DNA of 64,000 nt from Phyllostachys edulis (GCA_036346405.1 CM070562.1:109568999-109632998), one strand, 5' to 3'. Positions 46,753-59,301 are shown, counted from the stretch's first letter. The notes: generated by a model from the letters alone, not told the origin. Translations and numbers: made by a program.

Positions 46753-48242
46753 TGGATACGTCTCGGCACTCGAGCTCAGCTCTCATTTCCGATCCCAGGG
46801 AATGAATAATCAAAGGAACATGCATAGGAGTAATTTGAATATCACCATTGACAGCAAAGGATTGCGATATAAAAGAATGCAAAGCTTCGGAGTCGAATAA
46901 CACTGTAGCAGGACGAGAATTGACAAGAAGCATACCCAACACGACGTCGGGTGCCTCCTGCGCTTCTTCGGCAGAGATGTGGTTGACTCGACCGCGTGCA
47001 ACCTTCTGAACTTGCTGGGCTACCTTCTGAGCTGGGGGATGACCATGTCCTTGCACTTGCACTTGTCCCTGATTAGGGCGGTTGGCTGCTTCCTTCTTCA
47101 CCGGACATCTACTGACGTAGTGTCCCTTATTGTGGCAATAGAAGCAAGTGACCTCGGCAGCTGGATTGCGCAGGCCACCTTGCTGCTCCGCAGGTGCACG
47201 TGATTGAAACACGGCCTGCGGAGGGTGAGGTACAGCCGTCGACGGCCTCGGTGGGGGTGGAGCCTGAGGATGGGGCACCGAGGTTTGCCCGACGCGAGGA
47301 CGGGGAACGCTGCTCCCAGCTGCCCTTTGTGCCTCCCACTTGCGCTTGCGGGATTCACCAAGTGCTCGCCCCTTGAATTCGGCAACAATGGCCTTGTCGA
47401 CCAAAGTCTGAAAGTCAGGGAAATCAACAATAGACACTTGTCCTGCAGCTCCTCAGACAAGCCATCCATGAACTTTTCTTGCTTGGCGGCATCAGTGGGC
47501 ACATCTTCTGGAGCATACCGAGCCAAGTGGTTGAACTCATGTAAATACTCTGTCACTGATTTACGCCCTTGCTTGAGCGACATAAACTCCTTTTTTAGCT
47601 TCATCAAACCGGCGGGGACATGAGCCCGTCGGAAGGCAATACAAAACTCCTCCCAAGTGACAGCCTGGCCTGCAATTTGCATGGCAAGCAAGTTCTCCAA
47701 CCATGAAAGTGCTACCCCTTCCAGCTGATGAGAGGCGAAGAGCACCTTCTCATGATCTTGGCATTGGGCGATGCTGAGCTTTCGTTCGACCAGACGCAGC
47801 CAGTCGTCTGCATCAAGTGGATCTTCAGATCAAGAGAAGCTCGGTGGCTGAGTGCGAAGGAACTCTGAGAGTCCTCCTCGCAGCTGGTGTCCACCTCCTG
47901 ATCCAGAGGAGCTTGGCAGAACAGAAGTGTTATGAGCAATTGCCTTGAGGATTCGCGTCTGATCCATCCGATTCTGCTCGATCTGAGCGAGAACCTGGGC
48001 AATAGTGGGTGGAGGCTTGTGCAGCTTGTAACTCTTGCCCTTTCTATTCCCTTCTCTCTTCTTTCTCTTTGTAACCTCTTTTTATCTTCTCTGTAACTGG
48101 TTTATTTTCCCCCTTTTTTATATAAAATTTTCACAGTAGGAGCTTCTCCTACTGTTTTCATCAAAAAAATAGTGGGTGGAGGCGGAAGTTCCTCATCAAG
48201 GCTAGCTTGCTGACCTTGCCCATTGCGGGTTCGTCCAGCCAT
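46753..48242 (-). pseudogene. gag: Tekay-like gag and protease
   Basis: It starts MAGRTRNGQGQQASLDEELP at 48242 and is broken by a LINE insertion after PPPPT. It resumes AQIEQNRMDQTRILKAIAHN, has a stop at about 47830, then the gag core FASHQLEGVALSWLENL and FRRAHVPAGLMKLKKEFMSL. A zinc knuckle CFYCHNKGHYVSRC (47105-47146, all four ligands present) and a protease loop VLFDSEALHSF follow, where the family motif DSGALHSF has Glu for Gly. Frameshift near 47430. Gag forms the particle; the protease matures it. Confidence 0.85.
48017..48167 (+). mobile_element. 5'-truncated L1-type LINE insertion
   Basis: 151 bp are flanked by a perfect 16-bp duplication AATAGTGGGTGGAGGC (48001-48016, 48168-48183). 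The inserted DNA looks like a plant L1 3' UTR: TATAAAATTTTCACAGTAGG, a perfect stem AGTAGGAG/CTCCTACT (48135-48153) and TTTTCATCAAAAA tail. It splits the gag frame of the gypsy. It is the tail end of a LINE; no reverse transcriptase remains. Confidence 0.85.
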
Positions 48243-48726
48243 CCTATTCCAGTAAATAGGGTTAGGAACATCACCCGACAGTAGATGCAAAGACGGTAGC
48301 TGAAAGAATAATCTACTAAAGAATAATACGATATTACCCTACCTTATACACATACAATTATTTAGCAAAGATAACACTCCAAACAAGTAGGAAGACATAG
48401 AAGCCAACACAAAAACCAAATTTTTAGCGCATTAGCAAGGTAACGTAGATCTAGCTAGGGGTACGTTTAACACTATACTTCTATACTAACATCTTCATTG
48501 AATCCCCTAATCTGGATTAAATGCATACTCTAGCTTTCGAACAGAGACGAGAGGGGAAAACCTCTTTGGACAAATCAAATCAGAATCAGGTAAGATTAAG
48601 AAGCTAAGATAGGTAAGAAGTAAAATATGAGAACTTACTTAAGTTTTCGTCAAGAATTTGATAGTTTGAAACTAAGTTTTTCAAAGACTCTAGTGACGAC
48701 CAAGCTAAGGGTTTCTACAGTCAGTA

Positions 48727-48740
48727 TGGCTCTGATACCA
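48727..48740 (-). promoter_or_regulatory. Primer binding site (initiator tRNA-Met)
   Basis: The minus strand reads TGGTATCAGAGCCA five bases after the LTR end CTCACA. This is complementary to the 3' end of plant initiator methionine tRNA and primes minus-strand DNA synthesis. Confidence 0.92.
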
Positions 48741-48745
48741 CCTTT

Positions 48746-51700
48746 TGTGAGACCGTCGGGCGATTTAATTTGTAATGCTTAACCTTTACATTGGTCCTAG
48801 CATCACAAATCAAATTTCCCCACAATCGGTGAATATGTACTTCCAGAACTGCAGTACACACACACCTAACAAAAATTAAGCATCAACTCCACACACAAGT
48901 TATTACATTACCGAAGTTTTCATAATTTACAACATTTTCAAAATACGACTAAGATAGACAACAAAACAAAGTACTAGTATTACAGCGGAAACACAAGCCA
49001 TAAGATGGCAGTAACAAAAGCCAACCGGTTTGCCCTTTCCCACAAGGCAACCGACCGGAAATGCCAAGCTAGTCGTCGAAATCAAAGTCGAAGTCGGTCT
49101 CACAAACGTTAACCCCTTGGGGGTCAACCTCCTCTGCAGCAAATGAACAATGCAGTTGAGTACAAAAACGTACTCGCAAGACTTACAATTAACAAACCTA
49201 TACATAGCTACATGCAGGCTTAATTCAATGGAGATGGCTATATGGTTCCTTTTTAGCGTCAAGCCACATTTTATTTGCAATAATGTAATAGATTGAAGGC
49301 AATTTATCAAAACAATTTTTTAATTGATCAAATATCAGTGAGAGAACAATTGTAAACATAAATAACATCCTAGAGGTGACTAACCCTAGCAACCACATCA
49401 ATAGCACACATTACCCATTTGTACCGCCCGATCTCAAGTTTTATCAAAATGTTATAGTCTAACTCTCGAAAGACCTCCCCAAGCGTGTCCATAACCAAGG
49501 ACTTGGCTATTCGAATAGATTTAACCCTGCAGGGGTGTACAACTTTACCCACACGTCAGACCGCTCCTTTTGCCACCGGATAAAGCACACTTCCGTAGAT
49601 ATGCCGACAGAGCTAAGTCCTACGAGACGTTTTCCAATGAAATGAGTTAATTAAGAGTCGCACGTATGGGCATTAATCCTCCATGAACCAGCTTATCTAG
49701 GCTTCCGCGGGGACCCACACGTTGTGTCGGAGACGTCGGTTCAGCCTTACCAACTACCGACGCTCCTAGGGCGAGGGAACTTTACTAGGATCCCACCCCG
49801 CACATGCCCTACAACAATTGAACGACATAACATTTTTTCTCTCCTACATCTACCACCAGCGACTCATCAATTAACACATCCCAAAGTACTAAGCTAAGAG
49901 GGGTTCCCAATACCCTCATGTGGATGCACGCAATAATGCTTGGTTTAGTGTAACAAGATGTTCGGTCCTTGTTGACTCGGGCACCAAGCACACCCAATAA
50001 CACACCATCCGACCAATGTGCCCAAGTCCAAAATATTTTATTTTTATTTTTAGTTTTTCCAAATATGATACATACATGAGTACCCTGACTCAAATATTTA
50101 AAGTGATATTGTAATGCCATCGCCGAAGCGATGATCTCCAGACTACCGTTCTAAGCATGGCTAAGCGACAATAACCGCATACTAAATATAAAGTGACTAG
50201 AGCACATCCAACGAGCTCAAAATCATAGCGGATATTAACCTAGGCTCAGTAATAAAGGATGGATGTTTTACCTATAGTTTATTTAACTAATTAGGTAAAC
50301 TATCATGGACTGAGAATTAACTTGTCAACATAGCATGCATACATACAGTTGAAATTAAAATATTAACATGCGCAAATAATGGGATCAACATGCATCAAAG
50401 GATGAACTGCTTGCCTTGCTGGAGATATTCCACTTTCTACCGAGGATCACTCTCGTATTCAATAGTATTGTAAAACCTATCGAAAGAGCCGAGAAGAACC
50501 AATAAGAACGAATAACATCGAATAAGCCAAAATTTTAAATTCATTAAACAAGCATCAAACTCATACAGCAGGTAGAGTATTATTTTAGAAGAATTTAGAA
50601 ACAAAAACCATTTTATTTGGAGTTAAGAAGAATTTTCTAGGAATTTTCCAAGTTAAAAGAATTTTAGTGTAGCAAATAATCCTAATTGGAAATTAATTCT
50701 AACACCAACATTTTATGTGGTAGTGACATGTTTGAAACCTATTCCATGTTGAAGTACAAAAATAATGGAAACCAACAAAATTGGTTTCATTCAATTTGGA
50801 GTTAAAATGAAAAAGATATGAATTTTTTAAGTTAATTGAATTAACAGTGCAAAGTTAATTCAATTCGGAAATTCAAAAATCATTAATTACTTTAGATACC
50901 CGGGCTGAGCTAGCCGAAGTCAATGACAGACGGGGCCCACAATAGTGCCATGTCGAAGGATGGATCCTGAACACTAAATGGCCTCGGGCCCACATGTCAT
51001 AGGCTCTAAAGAAACCAGGTTTTAAACAATCCTCTAATTCCGTTCCTAGGCCCGCACGTCAATGAGATTTGGTAGTAATTAAATCATGAACTACACAGGA
51101 ATCAACGATTAAGACAAGGATTTGGTTCTTTAATGACGCTACTATTGCGGTCTGTTTTCGAACAGGACACAGCGCTCCCGGGCGTGATCTTGCCGGGCAT
51201 CTCGCCAGCAAACCAGAGCACGGCGGCGCAGCCAGATGGTCAAAATGGAAAGCCACGACCCAGGCGAACCTGCCGGTACCGGCGGTGAGGTCTCTGGTGA
51301 CCGGAGGCGGCGGCGCGACGAGAGGCAGAGGAGAGCTCCGGCCAACATGGGATATCGCGGAACGATGGCGCCAAAGTAAATCTAACGCGCGCACGAGCGC
51401 CCACAGGGTACTAGAAGCTCACCGTGATGACCCGGTGTGGATGAGTTCGCCGGAGGAAGGCTGACGGCGGTGGACAGCGGCGGCGATGGTGCTCGAGTGT
51501 GGAGGAGAAGACCTGAGTGAGTAGGAGGGAGATGGGCGGTAGGGAAAGCTTGAGAAGGTTCATAAGATGGTGTGAGTGCGATTAATTGAAAGGAGGAACA
51601 CCCTACCGGAGCTGGAGAAGAAAAGCAAGCTTTCGGCTGTAGTCGAGGGAAATTCAAAATCCGATGATCCTTGAGCCTAAAAACCAAAATTGAGTGAGCG

Positions 51701-52815
51701 GAAAAGATGATGGCGATCAAGGATGCAAAAATGATGCGAATAGATTTGCAAATGAACCACTGAAGCTCGGGTAGCGATGAAGAACACCTCGGCCGGCAAT
51801 GGCGGCTTGCCCTCCCTGCACTCGCTCTCGGGGAAAAAGAGGGAGCTAGCGAGGAAAGGTGAGAGCAGAAGATTTGCGAGGATAAAAAGAGATCAGTGAG
51901 CCCAGTGGTGGTCTTAAATAGGAGGGAGGCGGAGATTCATGAGGTGGAGCGGCCGGAGATGGGCTCGGTGCGTGGTGAGCGATAGGAGGTGACCGGGGAG
52001 TTAAGGCCGTGCCAGGGGATGGGCAGGGAGCGGGAGATGCGGGCGAGAGGCGAGGCAAAACTAGGGGTGCGCTCGAGGAACCAGGGGCGGCTTTGGTGGT
52101 GCACGGGCGAGACGGAGCCGGGGCGAGAGCGCCCGGGCAAGCTGGCACATGGGCGAAAGCCACGCGAAGAAGAAGGCTTGGAGCCGAGGCCCGCACGTCA
52201 GTGGCATGGAGAGGTAAGTGGCGCGCTGGTTTGGTTTAGGGGGTTGGGTTCGGTCGCATCGGGGTCAGACTCGGTCAGACCAGTTGTCGCGTCCGGTTGA
52301 GGTCGAAGGAATAGTGTTTTTAGATTTTTGATAAGAAGGCTGGGACTTTAGGGATTTTTGGACCTAGCAAAACAACTCCAAAAACCTTGAAAATTTTAAG
52401 AGAGGCTACTGGATAAGTAAAGACCACTGAGTAATTTTTCTAGGATTTTTCATGCAATGCATTTCTCTCTAGAAAAGTTACAAGGTACAATCCTAGGGTT
52501 TTGACCAAGGAACTACTAGGTTTGACTGGCCTCTTAAAATAGTAAATAATTTCTAAAAATTATGAAATTTTTCAGAGGATTCACTAGGATGATTTAGAAC
52601 TTAGGAAAAATATTTCTAGAGGATGATCCAAAAGTTTGCTTTAGAAGTTTTCAAGGATTACGCTTCGAGTCAATTGAAGCATTAGGTCTTTGAAAATAAG
52701 AAATCCTTTGAAAGAATTTCCAGAAAATTTGAATGACAACATGAGGCATCAAATTTTTTAAATTATCCTCAATTTTTATACATTTGAAACACAAACCATT
52801 GTTTAGGATATTACA
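48746..52815 (-). repeat. 5' LTR of the Tekay-like element, 4.07 kb
   Basis: Borders are TGTAATATCC (minus, at 52815) and GGTCTCACA (48746). The part nearest the primer site matches the 45002-45407 remnant. The middle (51000-52250) is GC-rich with overlapping open frames and the rest AT-rich; I see no gene and take the frames there as composition effects. Confidence 0.85.
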
Positions 52816-52820
52816 CCCTG

Positions 52821-53101
52821 CGTACATATGACTGTCATCACCTTGTTCCCTTGAGCTGCACTAACTCCCAATATGTGCCATGTGGTGCTCGGTTGGCAAG
52901 GCAACTCAATCTCAGATCATACACAATATGGTCTAAATCGAATGTGTGGAACAACCACCACATCATAGCACCACATGTACGTTGCTCTGATCTTGTTAGG
53001 GTCACGGTCGCTGATTAAAAATAATGGAAATCAATCCCCTCGGGACCCTCCAGAATAGACTCTTGACCGTAGTAAATTTTGAAATTGGTGTCGTTCGACA
53101 T
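52821..53101 (-). pseudogene. MULE1 transposase N-terminal part, separated by the gypsy
   Basis: From the ATG at 53101: MSNDTNFKIYYGQESILEGP, then EGIDFHYF, stop, SATVTLTRSEQRTCGAMMWW and further. MULE2 has the same text, but with ATA in place of this ATG and glutamine in place of the first stop. The sequence stops at CGTACG (52821-52826), where the CCCTG duplication and the gypsy LTR begin. The continuation is at 44996. Confidence 0.75.
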
Positions 53102-53394
53102 ATTTGATGTACTGCACCATAAACAAGATTTACACAATTAACCACATATCTAAAACTAAACTACCCACCGAAAAGTATTATGTACAACATACTACTACAT
53201 AATTGTATATCTAAAACTATGTAATCCATTCGGTTAAAAAAATTACCTAAAAGGTGGACGACTGAACAGGCAGCGCTTCGCTAGCTTATCTCCTCCCCTC
53301 TACTTCTCTCTGCTCCTCTCCCTTCCCTCCCCTCTTTCTCTTTTTTTTTTTGAATAAAAGTGAGTTATGCTAGAATTTTAGGGTCTTTTATAAG

Positions 53395-53760
53395 GTAGAC
53401 TATGCCGCCATTTGGAATGGCGACAGGGACTTGCGGGATCCCTGTTGCCATTTGAAATGACAAATTTCCTAAATTTTAATATTAAAAAATTTAGGGATTT
53501 GCGGGATCCCTGTCGCCATTTTGAATGACGATTGTTCTAAATTTTAATATTATTTTTTTTTAAATGGGGGATCCTTATCGCCATTTCAACCGACGATAGG
53601 GTTTTGTCGCCAATTGGAATGACGATAGGACCATGCCTCCGGTCCAAGTGGCGACAATACCACCTCTGCACTGTTCCAAGCTACTGTCGCCATTTGAAAT
53701 GACGAAATTGTCCTGTCGCCACCATTTCAAATGGCGACAGTGGCCTATTTTTGTTAAAAA
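53395..53760. repeat. Subterminal palindromic repeats, right end of MULE1
   Basis: Repeated GTCGCCATTT(G/C)AAATGGCGACAG hairpins, the inverse set to 42400-42590. The last hairpin, TTTCAAATGGCGACAGTGGC, is 70 bp from the element end. Confidence 0.85.
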
Positions 53761-53830
53761 AAAATCGACTATTTTATTTTTTTAATTTTCTTTTAAAATA
53801 ATATTATTTCAAAAAAAAATCAGCATATGG

Positions 53831-54399
53831 GAGCTGAGGATCTTTTTTTTAAAAGAGTTGCGGGTCATATTAGCATCAGAAGTCATTGCAAACAATACAT
53901 GTGAGGCCGGCCATATATTCGACATGCTTAGGAAAGGTAATTATTTTGCTCTGCAACTGTATTAGTCAGGTTATTATATATTTAATACACTTAACACTGA
54001 TTTTTTAAAAAAGAAAACTCTGATTTGTTTACATGCACATTTGTTAGTTGACAGCTTTTTTTTTTTTAAAGTTTTTCGGACATGCCGATTTGGTGAGTAG
54101 AGTATCTTTTAAGCGTAAGTATTTGCAAACTAATCATTTTTCTACGACAACATTTAAATTAAACTGGAGTAATAATCTTTGTAGTACCACGGATTATAAC
54201 GGTCCGGATTTACCAGAGATAAACAATTACAGTACTGCAGTACAACTCTATTTTTTAACATAATTCATATTTGATATGGTTAACAATAGACCAATAGTTC
54301 CGACTAATAGTTCCATAAATTCTCTTTTTAAAAAATAGTTCCATATTGTACTCTCCAAGAACAAAAAACTGATGCTGGGTGTTGATGCGCTTCATATGG
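53831..54399. other. Spacer between MULE1 and MULE2
   Basis: AT-rich, no gene or element recognised. It is the host sequence into which both elements were inserted. Confidence 0.5.
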
Positions 54400-54860
54400 T
54401 GGATTGACGATTTTTTTTAAAATAATATTTTTTTAAAGAAAATTATGAAAATATATAGTCGTCCCAAAAAAATACAAAAATGTGTAACTGGCGATAGGAA
54501 CCTATTGCCAGTTGAACTAGCGACAGGGACCCTCTCGCCACTCTGTTGGCGGCCCACGTATCTGTCGCAGGAAGACTGACCCTATAAAACCCCCTTGAAA
54601 CCTTAAAATTCAGCACAAGAATCATTTTTATTCAGAAAAAAGAGAATGAGAGAAGAGTAAAGGGGAGGAGAGAAGCTAGCAAAGCACTGCCCGTCCGATT
54701 GCCTATCTCTCGGATAATTTTTTTAACCGAATGTATTACATAGTTTTAGATGTACAGTTACGTAATGCAGTACGTTTTACATAATACTTTGCGGTGGGTA
54801 GTAAAGTTTTAGATATGCGGTTAATCGTGGAAATGTTCTTTATGGTGCAGTGCGTCAAAT

Positions 54861-57556
54861 ATATCCGACGTCGTAAATTTCAAAATTTATTATGGTCAAG
54901 GGACTATTATGAAGGGTCCCGAGGGGATTAATTTGCGTTATTTACAATCGGCGACCGTGGCCTTAGAGCAGCGTACATGGGGCGCTATGATGTGGTGGTT
55001 GTTCCATACATTCTAAGTGGACCATGATGTGTATAATCTGAGATTGAGTTGCTTTTCCCTATGGGTAGGACAACCCATATATTGGGAGTTAGTGCAGCTG
55101 AAGGGACCAAATTCATGGTAGTCATATGTACGCATCACGAGAGAGGCAGGGTGAAAATTGGTCCTTCTGATCCAAGCATATGCCAAACTCACTCCTCCTT
55201 TGCATGCAAACAAGAAGAGTCTTGCCGACGCCGAAGAGGAAGTCGGGGACTCCAGCCACAGCGCGACGCACACAATGGCTGAAGTTCCCGGAGTTGCTGA
55301 TGCTGTCGATGAAGACTCTGCGGAAGTAGCTCCTACGGTCAGGCAAGCTAGTGGTCTTGCTGACATGGGTGAGGAGGTGGAAGCCGTAGTGCAAAGGATG
55401 GATCTCGAAGACCGAGACTACATGGCATTGTCTGAAGATGAAGGTTCCGACGACGAGGATGATGTGGACTAGCAGGCGGTTCCATCCGATTGAAACACAT
55501 ACTAGTTCGAGAACCTCGTCGTCAACGAAGGCTCCCGTGTGCCGTGGGAGTACGACCAGAGTGAGGTCAGGCTAGGAGCTATGTACAAATGCAAGGAGGC
55601 CGTTCAGGACACGGTCAAATTGTGGGCCTTGTCGGTGCGGCGCACATTCAAAGTCGTCAAGTCTACCCCAAGATTCTACGACGTGAAGTGCTGCATAGAG
55701 GGATGCCCTTGGCGAGTGCACGTATTTCAACCTAAGTGGGACACCTACTGAAAGTGCTCTGTAGTGGTCCCTCACACATGCGTTGTTTCTGAGTCAGTGC
55801 AGTCCCACCGGAACCTGTCATCATGCTTCATCGCTAACCTTATGTACAGTGAGATCGTGGATAATCTAAATTTTGAGCCACGATCCATCATTCGGGCGAT
55901 TGAGATAAGGTTCCAGTACACAATCAGCTATGCCAAGGCTTGGAGGGCAAAACAGAAGGTATTGGAATCAAGGTGGGGCACGTTCGAGGATTCCTACCAC
56001 AACCTCCTGGGGCAACTTCGAGTCAAACAAGACAGAAATCCTGGCACCCATATCGACATTCAAGATGCCACGCACCCGAAGTGGGCCAATAAGAGGGTAC
56101 TGCAGCGAGCATTCTTCGTGTTTGGTCCATGCATCAATGCATTCTGGCACTGCCGTCCAATCTTGTGCGTAGATGGCACATTCTTGACTGGGAAGTACAA
56201 GGGCGGACATCGACCGCAATAGCAACGGACGGGAACAATCAAGTTCTTCCCGTGGCATTCGCTTTCGTTGAAAGCGAGAACACGGACAGTTGGTTGTGGT
56301 TTCTGAAGAATGTGAGGATTTCTGTTATGCAAGGCCGTCCCAACGTATGCCTCTTACATGATCGGCATGCGGGCCTACTGCGTGCAATAACCCAGCTGCA
56401 ACAAGGAGAGAACGTACCATTTGCATGGCGGATCTGCCAGCGGTGGTGCATGAGGCACAGGGTGCAAACTTCTCTGAGCGCTTCATAACAAAGACTTAAT
56501 GAACTGTTCAGCGGTACAGGCAACCGAAACAGCAGCGGAAGTTCAAAGCACTCTGGAAGATTCTGGATGAGCGGACCAAGACATACAGAAGGGAGGCAGT
56601 GAGAAAAGTCGCCCCAAGCGCTGACCAGGCCCCCGTAGCATTGCCACAGCTATCCACAGATGCTCCCAGATTGACGAGGAGGACGGGGGCGCAGGTGAAA
56701 TGCCTCTCAGACTGGATTGAGCACGAGCCTAAGGAGAAGTGGTCGCTGCTCCATGACAGGGGTGGTGCTCGATATGGTTTTATGACAACTAATCTAGCCG
56801 AGGTGTACAACTGGGTCATGCGCGGCGCAAGGTGCCTCCCTTTGGTGGGTATTGTGGAGGCAATTCTCCGCGGTACGACGTACTACTTTGTTGATAGATG
56901 CAACAACGCATCGCTCGCGATGGCAAATGACAGAATACTCTACTTCGCTATGGTCACCAAGTACATGGAGGAGAAGAGAAAGAAGGGTGAGATGCACCGG
57001 GCATTCAAGATGGGCACAAGGGAGCTTCGCTTCGAGATAATGTGCAGGGACAAACCGCGAGAGGGTCACCCACGAGTGCATGCTACGCCGCGGTAGTTGC
57101 ACATGCACTTGCAACAAGCCCCTTCTTCTACATAGGCCCTGCTCCCATGTCATAGCCGCATGTTCGACGGTGGCGTAGTATCCCGGCCAGTACCTCTCTG
57201 ACTATTTCACCAAGGAGGCGGTGATGCAAACCTGGACTCGGGAGATGTATGGTTACGCTGTGGTTGGCCATTTCACTGGCCATACAACCTGGGAGCAACT
57301 AATCTGGGCCGTGGACATTGATAGGCTTAAGGGAAAGGTTGGCCGGCAACAGGTACGGCTCATCAGGAACGACATAGACGAAGCAGAAACCGGACGTCGT
57401 ACGAAGAAGTGCTTCATTTACAGGGAGTCTAGGCACACCTTCAAGAAATGTTCCACGAGAAATCCTCAGGACGAAGGAGACATCGGCACTCCGGACGTTG
57501 CCGCGGGGACCTCATCCAGTCACCCAACTCGAGACAGTCCACATGGGGGACGTTGA
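54861..57556 (+). pseudogene. MULE2 transposase with lost start codon and several frameshifts
   Basis: The start codon position holds ATA (54861), where MULE1 has ATG. Readable parts are FKIYYGQGTIMKGPEGI; acidic EAVVQRMDLEDRDYMALSED; the MuDR DNA-binding domain (PWEYDQSEVRLGAMYKCKEA, CIEGCPWRVHVFQPKW); SYAKAWRAKQKVLESRWGTF; the DDE core (ILCVDGTFLTGKYKG first Asp, RPNVCLLHDRHAG second Asp); and EMHRAFKMGTRELRFEIMCR. A C-terminal zinc-knuckle remnant (CFIYRESRHTFKKC, second Cys lost) ends the gene. Stops and shifts near 55472, 55751, 56220, 56490 and 57096 inactivate it. Confidence 0.85.
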
Positions 57557-57970
57557 GGCTGCGACCACGAGAAAGCACGAACAATAGTAATATGTTATTG
57601 CCAATGTTCTGAATTATCATTTTGATTTAGTGTTATGATGTTTTGCTGAATGTTATGTAATATTAATGTGATTTATCGTAGTTTTGATAGTAATGGCAAG
57701 TTCACATTTGTTTCCTTACATAATATGCAGTGCATGTACATGAGCAAGTGTATGAATTCCCGGGTGTATCGCAATATCACTTACCTTTGTACTTACGAAT
57801 CATTGATACCTCAATTGTCCTCGCAAAATTCTTCAGAAATTCACCACACTAGAACAACATATGACGATCACAAAATGCTATTGCGAGTTTAACAGATTTC
57901 GTACCGTTCAAAATCTATGAAAATCACAAGTAGATAAATTAGATTAGGGTTTTAGGTACACATGCTTGAT
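57557..57970. other. 3' untranslated region of MULE2
   Basis: AT-rich, no gene seen. It corresponds to the place where MULE1 carries its 56-bp tandem array. Confidence 0.5.
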
Positions 57971-58126
57971 TGAATTGGCGGCAGTACTAAGCGCCAACAT
58001 AGTGACGAGAGGGTCCCTGTCGCCAGTTGAACTGGCGGGACACATTTTTGTAATTTTTTGGGGCGACTATATATTTTTGTAATTATCTTTTAAAAAAATA
58101 TTATTTTAAAAAAATTGTGGATTGAC

Positions 58127-59039
58127 ACGGCAGAACGATGGCGCGATGAGTGCAATCGGCAATCGAGCTTCTGATGGCACACGTGAGCATGCAGGCTGCT
58201 ACGAAAGAAAGAGAAGTTGGTGGTGATTAATAGGATAGGGACTTTTTTGTGGATACTGCACTTTTTCGTTATGACGCGGATTTGATCACGGGGGCGGTGT
58301 ATTTACAAATCACAACATTATTTGGCGACGGCCACCGCGGCGCCAACGCCGAATCACGACACACAGTGTTGGCGCGGCCACCGTCGCGCTAACGCCACTA
58401 ACGCCGACGCGATGCTCGCCCTGGCGCCACCACCTGCCACGTCGGCACATTTGGCGCATGGTGATGCATGCCATGACCCTTGGCGCAATGCCACCATCGC
58501 CCGACCACATATGCTAGTAATTAGTGCATAGTTAGGTTAGTAATTAGTTAGGTTAGTAAGTAGTTTTAGGCTGAAATTTTAAGGAATTTTAAAATATAGC
58601 AAATGAGTCCAAAAAATTATAAATTTTTTTGTGGAGCCTCCCGACATCGTGTACTTGCTTGTGTAAATTTTTCATAATTTTATTCGTTCAAAATTGTTAT
58701 CGCTATTTCGTATAAGTGTCATGTTCGTATGAATCAATAAATGTAGAAAATGAGCTCAAAAAATTATGAATTTTATTTTGAAGGGTCCTCACGTAGTGGA
58801 CTTGATTGTGTAACGTTTCGGCAAATTTATATGTGTTCTGGTATTGTCTTGAAAATTTAGGATTTAGGTCGCGAAAATTTCAATTTTAGGTTTCGAAAAT
58901 TAGGGTTTCGTGATTTCATATGACTTGGAATGTATAAAAGAAAGCTACGTATGCTCTTGAGTTGAATTTTATGTTCATATTAATCTAACCGCCACAAAGG
59001 CGAAGGAATAGTACAGCCCGCCTTTGAGATAATACATAA
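58127..59039. other. Intergenic; GC-rich inverse repeats then AT-rich DNA
   Basis: 58320-58500 is rich in GGCGC/GCGCC words (TTGGCGCGGCCACCGTCGCG), resembling the inside of another Mutator-type terminus, but no TIR was matched. 58540-59040 contains two copies of a block AAAAAATTATAAATTTT...GTGTACTTG (58613, 58769). No gene. Confidence 0.4.
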
Positions 59040-59041
59040 TA

Positions 59042-59299
59042 CTCCCTTAGTTCAGAAATATATGATGTTTTAGAAAGCGCCCAATCAAACTTACCTAACT
59101 TTAACTAATCATATATGGAAAACTATTTAGATTGATTATAAGTGAATAGTATTATTAGATTTGTCATGATAAATATTTTCATAATATAATAATTTTGTAA
59201 TTTTTTTACAAACATACATATATGAAAACTAATGGTCAAAGTTAGGTATCGGAGACCGCGTCGATGCCCAAAACGTCATACATTCTTGAACAGAGAGGG
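59042..59299. mobile_element. Stowaway MITE
   Basis: Ends CTCCCTTAGTTCAGAAATAT and TACATTCTTGAACAGAGAGG are inverse, and the element is flanked by TA (59040-59041 and 59300-59301). The internal text GGTCAAAGTTAGGTATCGGA with GACCGCGTCGATGCCC and AAAACGTCATACATT is typical of grass Stowaway MITEs (Tc1/mariner derived). Non-coding, 258 bp. Confidence 0.88.
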
Positions 59300-59301
59300 T
59301 A

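Larger units (their letters stand above)
45002..52815 (-). mobile_element. Tekay-like Ty3/gypsy chromovirus with a large internal deletion
   Basis: Minus-strand order: 5' LTR 52815-48746 (TGTAATATCC ... CTCACA), primer binding site, gag, protease, reverse transcriptase, start of RNase H, then a remnant of the 3' LTR (45407-45002). The perfect 5-bp target duplication CCCTG is present at 44997-45001 and 52816-52820. The long (4.07 kb) LTR and CCHC gag fit the Tekay/Del group; integrase and chromodomain are deleted, so the lineage is not proven. The element lies inside MULE1. Confidence 0.85.
42337..53821 (-). mobile_element. MULE1: Mutator-like element with a gypsy inserted
   Basis: The ends are inverse: GGATTTTTTTTGAAATAAT at 42337 and ATTATTTCAAAAAAAAATC ending at 53821. 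The 9-bp target duplication AGCATATGG is perfect (42328-42336 and 53822-53830). Inside each TIR lie inverse GTCGCCATTTGAAATGGCGACAG-type repeats (42400-42590, 53395-53760). After removal of the gypsy (45002-52815 plus one CCCTG) it is about 3.7 kb, the same length as MULE2. The transposase is on minus. Confidence 0.9.
54409..58117 (+). mobile_element. MULE2: sister Mutator-like element
   Basis: Left end GATTTTTTTTAAAATAATA (54409) and right end TATTATTTTAAAAAAATTG (to 58117) are inverse. The 9-bp duplication TGGATTGAC is perfect (54400-54408, 58118-58126). Inside the ends lie GGCGACAGGGACCCTCTCGC (54521) and its inverse (58008-58030). Length 3.7 kb; transposase on plus. Sequence and order match MULE1, which faces it in inverse orientation. 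Confidence 0.9.

Noticed and set aside
51846..52300. GC-rich ORFs on both strands within the long LTR
   Set aside because: Overlapping, proline-rich or glycine-rich and without a domain; the LTR borders and primer site explain the region.
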